Shown: positions 52,686 to 60,890 of the stretch, piece after piece | Numbering within the stretch: the first letter of the stretch is position 1 | Layout of the letters: each line of letters opens with the position of its first letter | Origin: Metridium senile | Lineage: Eukaryota > Cnidaria > Anthozoa > Actiniaria > Metridiidae | NCBI GenBank assembly: GCA_949775045.1 | Contig: OX459105.1 | Location: 7,619,240-7,683,239, forward strand | Direction of reading: 5' to 3' | DNA: 64,000 bases | Notes under the pieces: generated by a model | The model's input: only the letters and a program-made list of their open reading frames with translations | The model's database searches: none | Told to the model about the DNA's origin: nothing | Made by a program: the position numbers and the translations under genes

Positions 52686-54639
52686 ATGCTTTCCTCCAGT
52701 GGATTGTGGGTAAATTAAAAAGGCAGTTTTTTCTAAACAAAATCCCTAGAATTTATCACACAGCTAAAATATTTCTAGACATTGCTCTCGGGGACCAAGC
52801 GATCAGTTTGAGCCGAAAAAAACATTTTTTTAAACGACTTTTAACACACCCATGCTTTCCTCCAGTGGATTCTGGGTAAATTAAAAAGGCAGTTTTTTCT
52901 AAAAAAAATCCCTACAATTTATCAGACAGCTAAAATATTTCTAGACATTGCTCTCGGGGACCAAGCGATCAGTTTGAGCCGAAAAAAAACATTTTTTTAA
53001 ACGACTTTTAACACACCAATGCTTTCCTCCAGTGGATTCTGGGTAAAAAAGGCAGTTTTTTCTAAACAAAATCCCTACAATTTATCAGACAGCTAAAATA
53101 TTTCTAGACATTGCTCTCGGGGACCAAGCGATCAGTTTGAGCCGAAAAAAAAACATTTTTTTAAACGACTTTTAACACACCCATGCTTTCCTCCAGTGGA
53201 TTCTGGGTAAAAAAGGCAGTTTTTTTCTAAACAAAATCCCTACAATTTATCAGACAGCTAAAATATTTTAGACATTGCTCTCGGGGACCAAGCGATCAGT
53301 TTGAGCCGAAAAAAACATTTTTTTAAACGACTTTTAACAAACCCATGCTTTCCTCCAGTGGATTCTGGGTAAAAAAGGCAGTTTTTTCTAAACAAAATCC
53401 CTACAATTTATCAGACAGCTAAAATATTTCTAGACAGTACTCTCGGGGACCAAGCGATCAGTTTGAGCCGAAAAAAAACATTTTTTTAAACGACTTTTAA
53501 CACACCCATGCTTTCCTCCAGTGGATTCTGGGTAAAAAAGGCAGTTTTTTCTAAACAAAATCCCTACAATTTATCAGACAGCTAAAATATTTTAGACATT
53601 GCTCTCGGGGACCAAGCGATCAGTTTGAGCCGAAAAAAACATTTTTTTAAACGACTTTTAACACACCCATGCTTTCCTCCAGTGGATTCTGGGTAAAAAA
53701 GGCAGTTTTTTCTAAACAAAATCGCTAGAATTTATCAGACAGCTAAAATATTTTAGACATTGCTCTCGGGGACCAAGCGATCAGTTTGAGCCGAAAAAAA
53801 CATTTTTTAAACGACTTTTAACACACCCATGCTTTCCTCCAGTGGATTCTGGGTAAAAAAGGCAGTTTTTTCTAAACAAAATCCCTAGAATTTATCAGAC
53901 AGCTAAAATATTTCTAGACATTGCTCTCGGGGACCAAGCGAACAGTTTGAGCCGAAAAAAACATTTTTTTAAACGACTTTTAACACGCCAATGCTTTCGT
54001 CCAGTGGATTCTGGGTAAAAAAGGCAGTTTTTTCTAAACAAAATCCCTAGAATTTATCAGACAGCTAAAATATTTCTAGACATTGCTCTCGGGGACCAAG
54101 CGATCAGTTTGAGCCGAAAAACACATTTTTTTAAACGACTTTTAACACACCCATGCTTTCCTCCAGTGGATTCTGGGTAAAAAAGGCAGTTTTTTCTAAA
54201 CAAAATCCCTACAATTTATCAGACAGCTAAAATATTTCTAGACATTGCTCTCGGGGACCAAGCGATCAGTTTGAGCCGAAAAACACATTTTTTTAAACGA
54301 CTTTTAACACACCCATGCTTTCCTCCAGTGGATTCTGGGTAAAAAGGCAGTTTTTTCTAAACAAAATCCCTAGAATTTATCAGACAGCTAAAATATTTCT
54401 AGACATTGCTCTCGGCTACCAAGCGATCAGTTTGAGCCGACAAAAAAACATTTTTTTAAACGACTTTTAACACACCCATGCTTTCCTCCAGTGGATTCTG
54501 GGTAAAAAAGGCAGTTTTTTCTAAACAAAATCCCTAGAATTTATCAGACAGCTAAAATATTTCTAGACATTGCTCTCGGGGACCAAGCGATCAGTTTGAG
54601 CCGAAAAAAACATTTTTTTAAACGACTTTTAACACACCC
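52686..54639 (+). repeat. 12-monomer HOR unit (1954 bp)
   Basis: Tandem 12-mer, marker to marker 1954 bp (52702 to 54656). It is directly followed by another full copy. The preceding unit (50896-52685) is the same HOR lacking only the gccgacaaaaa monomer, giving 11 monomers in 1790 bp. Confidence 0.88.
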
Positions 54640-56592
54640 ATGCTTTCCTCCAGTGGATTGTGGGTAAATTAAAAAGGCAGTTTTTTCTAAACAAAATCCC
54701 TAGAATTTATCACACAGCTAAAATATTTCTAGACATTGCTCTCGGGGACCAAGCGATCAGTTTGAGCCGAAAAAAACATTTTTTTAAACGACTTTTAACA
54801 CACCCATGCTTTCCTCCAGTGGATTCTGGGTAAATTAAAAAGGCAGTTTTTTCTAAAAAAAATCCCTACAATTTATCAGACAGCTAAAATATTTCTAGAC
54901 ATTGCTCTCGGGGACCAAGCGATCAGTTTGAGCCGAAAAAAACATTTTTTTAAACGACTTTTAACACACCAATGCTTTCCTCCAGTGGATTCTGGGTAAA
55001 AAAGGCAGTTTTTTCTAAACAAAATCCCTACAATTTATCAGACAGCTAAAATATTTCTAGACATTGCTCTCGGGGACCAAGCGATCAGTTTGAGCCGAAA
55101 AAAAAACATTTTTTTAAACGACTTTTAACACACCCATGCTTTCCTCCAGTGGATTCTGGGTAAAAAAGGCAGTTTTTTTCTAAACAAAATCCCTACAATT
55201 TATCAGACAGCTAAAATATTTTAGACATTGCTCTCGGGGACCAAGCGATCAGTTTGAGCCGAAAAAAACATTTTTTTAAACGACTTTTAACAAACCCATG
55301 CTTTCCTCCAGTGGATTCTGGGTAAAAAAGGCAGTTTTTTCTAAACAAAATCCCTACAATTTATCAGACAGCTAAAATATTTCTAGACAGTACTCTCGGG
55401 GACCAAGCGATCAGTTTGAGCCGAAAAAAAACATTTTTTTAAACGACTTTTAACACACCCATGCTTTCCTCCAGTGGATTCTGGGTAAAAAAGGCAGTTT
55501 TTTCTAAACAAAATCCCTACAATTTATCAGACAGCTAAAATATTTTAGACATTGCTCTCGGGGACCAAGCGATCAGTTTGAGCCGAAAAAAACATTTTTT
55601 TAAACGACTTTTAACACACCCATGCTTTCCTCCAGTGGATTCTGGGTAAAAAAGGCAGTTTTTTCTAAACAAAATCGCTAGAATTTATCAGACAGCTAAA
55701 ATATTTTAGACATTGCTCTCGGGGACCAAGCGATCAGTTTGAGCCGAAAAAAACATTTTTTAAACGACTTTTAACACACCCATGCTTTCCTCCAGTGGAT
55801 TCTGGGTAAAAAAGGCAGTTTTTTCTAAACAAAATCCCTAGAATTTATCAGACAGCTAAAATATTTCTAGACATTGCTCTCGGGGACCAAGCGAACAGTT
55901 TGAGCCGAAAAAAACATTTTTTTAAACGACTTTTAACACGCCAATGCTTTCGTCCAGTGGATTCTGGGTAAAAAAGGCAGTTTTTTCTAAACAAAATCCC
56001 TAGAATTTATCAGACAGCTAAAATATTTCTAGACATTGCTCTCGGGGACCAAGCGATCAGTTTGAGCCGAAAAACACATTTTTTTAAACGACTTTTAACA
56101 CACCCATGCTTTCCTCCAGTGGATTCTGGGTAAAAAAGGCAGTTTTTTCTAAACAAAATCCCTACAATTTATCAGACAGCTAAAATATTTCTAGACATTG
56201 CTCTCGGGGACCAAGCGATCAGTTTGAGCCGAAAAACACATTTTTTTAAACGACTTTTAACACACCCATGCTTTCCTCCAGTGGATTCTGGGTAAAAAGG
56301 CAGTTTTTTCTAAACAAAATCCCTAGAATTTATCAGACAGCTAAAATATTTCTAGACATTGCTCTCGGCTACCAAGCGATCAGTTTGAGCCGACAAAAAA
56401 ACATTTTTTTAAACGACTTTTAACACACCCATGCTTTCCTCCAGTGGATTCTGGGTAAAAAAGGCAGTTTTTTCTAAACAAAATCCCTAGAATTTATCAG
56501 ACAGCTAAAATATTTCTAGACATTGCTCTCGGGGACCAAGCGATCAGTTTGAGCCGAAAAAAACATTTTTTTAAACGACTTTTAACACACCC
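54640..56592 (+). repeat. 12-monomer HOR unit (1953 bp), reference copy
   Basis: Monomers in order: (1) ttgtggg with aaatt and caCaca; (2) aaatt with ctaaaaaaaatcc; (3) preceded by acacca, long A run; (4) seven-T run, ttttaga, ends aacaaaccc; (5) gacagtactctcgg; (6) ttttaga; (7) aaatcgctag with a six-T run; (8) gcgaacag, ends aacacgcca; (9) gctttcgtcc with gaaaaacaca; (10) ctacaat with gaaaaacaca; (11) short A run, ggctacc, gccgacaaaaa; (12) plain. The next unit starts at 56593. Twelve monomers average 162.8 bp. Sharing private variants at the same rank in successive units is the defining sign of an HOR. Confidence 0.9.
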
Positions 56593-58461
56593 ATGCTTTC
56601 CTCCAGTGGATTGTGGGTAAATTAAAAAGGCAGTTTTTTCTAAACAAAATCCCTAGAATTTATCACACAGCTAAAATATTTCTAGACATTGCTCTCGGGG
56701 ACCAAGCGATCAGTTTGAGCCGAAAAAAACATTTTTTTAAACGACTTTTAACACACCCATGCTTTCCTCCAGTGGATTCTGGGTAAATTAAAAAGGCAGT
56801 TTTTTCTAAAAAAAATCCCTACAATTTATCAGACAGCTAAAATATTTCTAGACATTGCTCTCGGGGACCAAGCGATCAGTTTGAGCCGAAAAAAACATTT
56901 TTTTAAACGACTTTTAACACACCAATGCTTTCCTCCAGTGGATTCTGGGTAAAAAAGGCAGTTTTTTCTAAACAAAATCCCTACAATTTATCAGACAGCT
57001 AAAATATTTCTAGACATTGCTCTCGGGGACCAAGCGATCAGTTTGAGCCGAAAAAAAAACATTTTTTTAAACGACTTTTAACACACCCATGCTTTCCTCC
57101 AGTGGATTCTGGGTAAAAAAGGCAGTTTTTTTCTAAACAAAATCCCTACAATTTATCAGACAGCTAAAATATTTTAGACATTGCTCTCGGGGACCAAGCG
57201 ATCAGTTTGAGCCGAAAAAAACATTTTTTTAAACGACTTTTAACAAACCCATGCTTTCCTCCAGTGGATTCTGGGTAAAAAAGGCAGTTTTTTCTAAACA
57301 AAATCCCTACAATTTATCAGACAGCTAAAATATTTCTAGACAGTACTCTCGGGGACCAAGCGATCAGTTTGAGCCGAAAAAAAACATTTTTTTAAACGAC
57401 TTTTAACACACCCATGCTTTCCTCCAGTGGATTCTGGGTAAAAAAGGCAGTTTTTTCTAAACAAAATCCCTACAATTTATCAGACAGCTAAAATATTTTA
57501 GACATTGCTCTCGGGGACCAAGCGATCAGTTTGAGCCGAAAAAAACATTTTTTTAAACGACTTTTAACACACCCATGCTTTCCTCCAGTGGATTCTGGGT
57601 AAAAAAGGCAGTTTTTTCTAAACAAAATCGCTAGAATTTATCAGACAGCTAAAATATTTTAGACATTGCTCTCGGGGACCAAGCGATCAGTTTGAGCCGA
57701 AAAAAACATTTTTTAAACGACTTTTAACACACCCATGCTTTCCTCCAGTGGATTCTGGGTAAAAAAGGCAGTTTTTTCTAAACAAAATCCCTAGAATTTA
57801 TCAGACAGCTAAAATATTTCTAGACATTGCTCTCGGGGACCAAGCGAACAGTTTGAGCCGAAAAAAACATTTTTTTAAACGACTTTTAACACGCCAATGC
57901 TTTCGTCCAGTGGATTCTGGGTAAAAAAGGCAGTTTTTTCTAAACAAAATCCCTAGAATTTATCAGACAGCTAAAATATTTCTAGACATTGCTCTCGGGG
58001 ACCAAGCGATCAGTTTGAGCCGAAAAACACATTTTTTTAAACGACTTTTAACACACCCATGCTTTCCTCCAGTGGATTCTGGGTAAAAAAGGCAGTTTTT
58101 TCTAAACAAAATCCCTACAATTTATCAGACAGCTAAAATATTTCTAGACATTGCTCTCGGGGACCAAGCGATCAGTTTGAGCCGAAAAACACATTTTTTT
58201 AAACGACTTTTAACACACCCATGCTTTCCTCCAGTGGATTCTGGGTAAAAAGGCAGTTTTTTCTAAACAAAATCCCTACAATTTATCAGACAGCTAAAAT
58301 ATTTCTAGACATTGCTCTCGGGGACCAAGCGATCAGTTTGAGCCGAAAAACACATTTTTTTAAACGACTTTTAACACACCCATGCTTTCCTCCAGTGGAT
58401 TCTGGGTAAAAAGGCAGTTTTTTCTAAACAAAATCCCTACAATTTATCAGACAGCTAAAAT
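56593..58461 (+). repeat. Terminal, truncated HOR and right array edge
   Basis: The last HOR repeats monomers 1-10 of the 12-mer. It then shows a hybrid monomer (58221: the short A run of monomer 11 but ctacaat, ggggacc and gaaaaacaca of monomer 10) and a last partial monomer of the same hybrid type (58382-58461). The array stops after acagctaaaat and the next base already belongs to unrelated sequence. There is no zone of degenerate monomers. Confidence 0.85.
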
Positions 58462-58476
58462 GGCAATCTGATAATA

Positions 58477-58869
58477 CTATAGCTCCAGCTCTTTTGATTT
58501 CTTAAGTTTGTATGATCTACCATTTTCCATGAGCCCCACAACAGACGTTTCTTTTAGCCTACTAACGCAAAACCTCTTATTCTTCATTTTATTACGAAAT
58601 GCATTGTGGGTAATTATGCAAATTTTGGACAGCATATGGCCAACACCCCAATTCTTTATTGATTTTTTTATAAGTGCCCAGACACCCACTCCAACCGGAC
58701 AAAAATTGCACCGATTGCCATCTTTACAAGTCTGGTATCTACTACAAGACGACCAGGAAAACGATTTTACTCCAACGGCGTCACTGTCAATGGACACAAC
58801 TGCTGGCGCTATTTTCCTTGTAAAATCGTCTTCCAACTTTGAATTCGTCCAAAAGAGCGTCTCCAACAC
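58477..58869 (-). CDS. Candidate 3' exon of an unrecognised gene
   Basis: A minus-strand frame of 130 codons plus a TAG stop. It has no ATG at its start: the first codon is GTG, immediately preceded by tttttctag, a good 3' splice-site match (T-rich tract then AG). The predicted peptide is mixed in composition, with an acidic/hydrophobic first third (KLEDDFTRKIAPAVVSIDSD), a cysteine-containing middle (CKDGNRCNFC) and a lysine-rich end. I recognise no family. The phase (0) matches the donor of the candidate first exon at 60081-60131, giving a protein of about 147 residues. The stop lies 16 bp from the satellite edge and no AATAAA is seen before the array, so the 3' end may be truncated. A plus-strand frame across the same DNA (58508-58873) is treated as a shadow. 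An internal exon or a chance frame remain possible. Confidence 0.3.
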   Translation of the reverse strand: MLETLFWTNSKLEDDFTRKIAPAVVSIDSDAVGVKSFSWSSCSRYQTCKDGNRCNFCPVGVGVWALIKKSIKNWGVGHMLSKICIITHNAFRNKMKNKRFCVSRLKETSVVGLMENGRSYKLKKSKELEL

Positions 58870-58942
58870 CTAGAAAAACTTAATGATGCATGACTAGGGG
58901 CTCTTGTAGTAGCAAATGACCGTAAAAAGCACCTATAAACTG

Positions 58943-58993
58943 GATTTTAGCTCCATTGAGAGTCATAGACTCGGAATTGAACGAGCTAAAATC
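58943..58993. repeat. Inverted repeat, 11-bp arms, nested dyad
   Basis: gattttagctc (58943-58953) and gagctaaaatc (58983-58993) are perfect complements around a 29-bp loop. Inside the loop is a second perfect dyad, GAGTC-ATA-GACTC (58960-58972). If the minus-strand gene is real this sits in its intron close to the acceptor. No known element is recognised. Confidence 0.75.
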
Positions 58994-59109
58994 TGCAAGG
59001 CGTTCCTGGAAACTTTGAGCCATCGGTAGTTCGAAACAGCAACAGTTTCCCTGACAACGCCTTATTTAGAATTGAAATCGATTTTTGAATTTTTTGCATC
59101 AGAAATAGT

Positions 59110-59932
59110 CCAATCTCGAACCCAGAGCCTGCGTTACTCTTGGCCAGCAGTGCCGAGCAACGTATAACTCTGGGAAAACGGAATTATTCTGCTCCAATTT
59201 TGGAATTCCGGTTCTAACATGAAATGCGCATGCTTAGTTAATATTATAATGATCTGTTGGTTTGGACATCCTGTGTTCACTTAGTACGTTATATGACATT
59301 CAAAATATGGTTGACCTTGTAGTGTTTTAAATATTTTCTAAGCCAAAATATAAACATTTTCCTCACTAATAAAACATTTAAAGTTTAGGAAAGTTTTTTA
59401 ACGGCAATCAGGATTTATATAATGATATAAAAACGAGTCTAAATCTCCTTCAATTTAGATCGCTTTAACCGTCGATTTATTTAAAGTTTTCCAACGGTTA
59501 TTAGTTTGCTTTCGTGGTACGATTGACTTTTATTAAATAACTGGATGCCAGAGGTCTGAGGACTGTCAAGGTTTAGAATAGTTTAAAGGAGTATTTTGTG
59601 TGTATTCTAATTTGCTTCGCGACTCGATAAACATCGCTTCGCGGCGATACAATTTCTCGTCGCTTCGCGACTCGCATATATTCCATAAATGACGATAATA
59701 TTCTATCTAGTATTAAAGAACCGTTGACGTCGTATTAATCGTAAAATTTACATTTTGAATGTACATTTGTTTACATGATGGACCAATCAGAGCTTTTACT
59801 TCGTCTGTTTCCGGTCTGACTATTGTATTTTCAAGGGCCAATCACAATAAGCAGAGAATTCCGGTACCCCAGAGTTATACGTTGCTCGGCACTGCTGGCC
59901 AAGAGTAACGCAGGCTCTGGGTTCGAGATTGG
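59110..59932. mobile_element. 823-bp element with perfect 65-bp inverted ends
   Basis: Positions 59110-59174 and 59868-59932 are perfect reverse complements over all 65 bp. Weaker similarity continues inward from each arm (toward ggaattattctgct and the matching side near 59845-59866). About 690 bp of AT-rich sequence without an open frame lies between. Each arm reads, in one direction, tggccaagagtaacgc then gggttcgagattgg, reminiscent of pol III A and B boxes, although the spacing is too short for a tRNA. This could be a non-autonomous foldback/MITE-like transposon or two inverted SINE-like copies. No clear target-site duplication is seen, although aaatagtc occurs outside both arms in the same orientation (59103-59110 and 59933-59940). 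Confidence 0.7.
59611..59675. repeat. Triplicated CG-rich motif cgcttcgcg
   Basis: The core gcttcgcg occurs three times in 65 bp: tgcttcgcgactcg, tcgcttcgcggcgat and tcgcttcgcgactcg. The latter two can form short hairpins (GTCGC-TTC-GCGAC and ATCGC...GCGAT). It stands out as an island of CpG in AT-rich DNA, lying inside the 823-bp inverted-repeat element. Function unknown. Confidence 0.7.
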
Positions 59933-59979
59933 AAATAGTCACAAATTCGTCACAAATCCAATAATTATTGCGGACAGGA

Positions 59980-60150
59980 AAGAGTTAAATATTACAGCAG
60001 TTCTCAGTCACACGTGCACCGCGCGCATTAAAAGCACCGCTTAAACGTGAAGTTTGTGGACGTCAATGAAACTGTTTCACCCGGCAACGGAACTGCTTCT
60101 CGAGCTCCTGTGGAAGCGAGACGGCCGCCATTTTTAATTTGGAATACATG
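59980..60150. promoter_or_regulatory. CpG-rich pocket, candidate promoter / 5' end
   Basis: Within AT-rich flank, 59980-60150 contains cacacgtgcaccgcgcgc (an E-box CACGTG plus alternating CG), gtggacgtcaatg (a GACGTCA CREB/ATF-type site) and acggccgccatttt (a YY1-type AAAATGGCGGC on the minus strand). This cluster coincides with the candidate minus-strand first exon. The motifs are short and could arise by chance individually; their clustering is what supports the call. Confidence 0.35.
60081..60131 (-). CDS. Candidate first coding exon (ATGGCGGCC start)
   Basis: On the minus strand, aaaaATGGCGGCC begins at 60131 in a good initiation context. It opens 17 codons (MAAVSLPQELEKQFRCR) of markedly higher GC than the surroundings, ending at CGG followed by GTGAAA, a usable 5' splice site. 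An additional in-frame ATG lies 18 bp upstream (60149) with an in-frame TAA just before it. The donor phase (0) is the same as the acceptor at 58870-58871, so a 1211-bp GT-AG intron would join it to the 58477-58869 frame. Read through without splicing, the frame stops five codons later. A YY1-like ATGGCGGC motif, a GACGTCA site and a CACGTG site lie in the same CpG-rich pocket. This is an inference from sequence grammar only. Confidence 0.3.
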
Positions 60151-60257
60151 GTTAATTAAAGCTATTCCCACGGCTTTACGTTGGAGAATTGTCATGCTTA
60201 CAAAAAGGGGACTTTCAATTTAAACTTAAATCAATAAATTATATGTCAAAACAAATC

Positions 60258-60402
60258 AAATCTTTTATTATTCACGGCAAATGTTTTATTATTCACGGCA
60301 AAACTTTATTACTCACGGCAAATCTTTTATTATTCACGGCAAATCTTTTATTATTCACGGCAAATGTTTTATTATTCACGGCAAAACTTTATTACTCACA
60401 GC
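60258..60402 (+). repeat. Minisatellite, seven 20/21-bp units
   Basis: Seven tandem units of the form aaatcttttattattcacgg plus c. By variant they run C-G-D-C-C-G-D, where C is aaatctttt..., G is aaatgtttt... and D is the 20-bp aaaactttattactcac form. The C-G-D triplet (62 bp) is itself duplicated, a miniature higher-order arrangement. The last D unit has cacagc instead of cacggc. It begins about 110-130 bp upstream of the candidate minus-strand start codons. The plus-strand 87-codon frame over it is repeat-derived and not a gene. Confidence 0.9.
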
Positions 60403-60510
60403 AAAAATTTCCTAAAACTAGACGCTCTAAGAGCGTTTACTCGGGCTACTGAACAGAAGGGATTCTGAGGGATTGAAATTCATGATGTATCATAGATCAT
60501 ACACAATATG

Positions 60511-60752
60511 TACACCTATTTCAATTAACGTTGTCCATCTGGAATGGTTAATCTGAGACCGATAGGAATTGTGGGAGTTCAATAAATTCCAAATGTGCTG
60601 TTTTAATCACACTTGAATAGTGCTGAATTATTGATAATAGTATTTCAGAAGTAAATATTAATTCAAGCGTGATTATAATAGTGCATTTGCACAATTCCTA
60701 TCGGTCTCAGATCGACCATTCCAGATGGACAACGTTAATCGAAATAGGTGTA
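60511..60752. mobile_element. ~242-bp foldback element, 63-bp arms
   Basis: 60511-60573 and 60690-60752 are reverse complements over 63 bp with three mismatches, starting tacacctatttcaatt on the left and ending aaataggtgta on the right. An inner pair (ttttaatcacacttgaat near 60602-60619 versus attcaagcgtgattata near 60661-60677) shows the foldback continues inward. No open frame is inside. It fits a MITE/foldback element. Its right end overlaps the left end of the next palindrome by two bases. Confidence 0.85.
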
Positions 60753-60890
60753 TACACCTAATTCAAAAAAGGTTGACGGGGCGAACGGCGATTGGCGATT
60801 GAAATTCCTATTGTCCACGACTGTGGACAATACGAATTTCAATCGCCAATCGCCGTTCGCCCCGTCAACCTTTTTTGAATTAGGTGTATA
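60751..60890. mobile_element. 140-bp near-perfect palindrome
   Basis: The 70-bp halves 60751-60820 and 60821-60890 are reverse complements except for three positions: one at arm position 58 and two at the very centre. There is no spacer. The arms begin tatacacctaattcaaaa and include a CG-rich core (ggttgacggggcgaacggcg). The outer end is similar to that of the adjoining foldback (tacacctatttc), suggesting related terminal sequences and tandem or nested insertion. Such a palindrome would extrude or be transcribed into a long hairpin. No coding capacity. Confidence 0.9.

Larger units (their letters stand above)
2728..58461 (+). repeat. Satellite DNA array, ~163-bp monomer, ~340 copies
   Basis: A head-to-tail array of one monomer, all in one orientation and uninterrupted for 55.7 kb. 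Taking atgctttcctccagtgg as the arbitrary start, the first units begin at 2728, 2891, 3053, 3216, 3377 and 3540, so lengths run about 161-166 bp. A typical monomer is about 37% GC. Fixed landmarks in order are the ccagtggattctgggtaa block, ggcagttttttctaaac, ctagaatttatcagacagct, tagacattgctctcgg, ccaagcgatcagtttgagcc, an A5-A10 run, catttttttaaacgac and ttttaacacaccc. Variants are combinatorial: ttctggg/ttgtggg, an aaatt insert, ctaGaat/ctaCaat, caGaca/caCaca, tttctaga/ttttaga, ggggacc/ggctacc and acaccc/acacca. I recognise no named family; a centromeric or heterochromatic satellite is inferred from length and structure. Confidence 0.98.

Noticed and set aside
2728..58461. CRISPR array
   Set aside because: The repeats are contiguous with no unique spacers, and the context is eukaryotic.
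2728..58461. CENP-B box in the monomer
   Set aside because: I looked for TTCG-N4-A-N2-CGGG on both strands of the consensus. The nearest (gctttcgtccagtgg in some monomers) lacks the CGGG half.
2728..58461. Hammerhead ribozyme or heat-shock-element satellite
   Set aside because: No CTGATGA...GAAA core occurs in the monomer. The tttctagac motif only partly matches an HSE core (TTCnnGAC instead of TTCnnGAA).
2728..58461. rDNA spacer or telomeric repeat
   Set aside because: No rRNA sequence and no TTAGGG-like units; the period and composition do not fit.
58508..58873. 121-codon plus-strand frame
   Set aside because: It starts at TTG rather than ATG, has low-complexity hydrophobic stretches, and lies opposite the minus-strand frame that has splice-site support.
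59823..60044. 73-codon plus-strand frame
   Set aside because: It crosses the 65-bp inverted arm of the mobile element and has no recognisable domain.
60189..60452. 87-codon plus-strand frame
   Set aside because: Most of it is the 20/21-bp minisatellite translated in one frame; no conserved feature.
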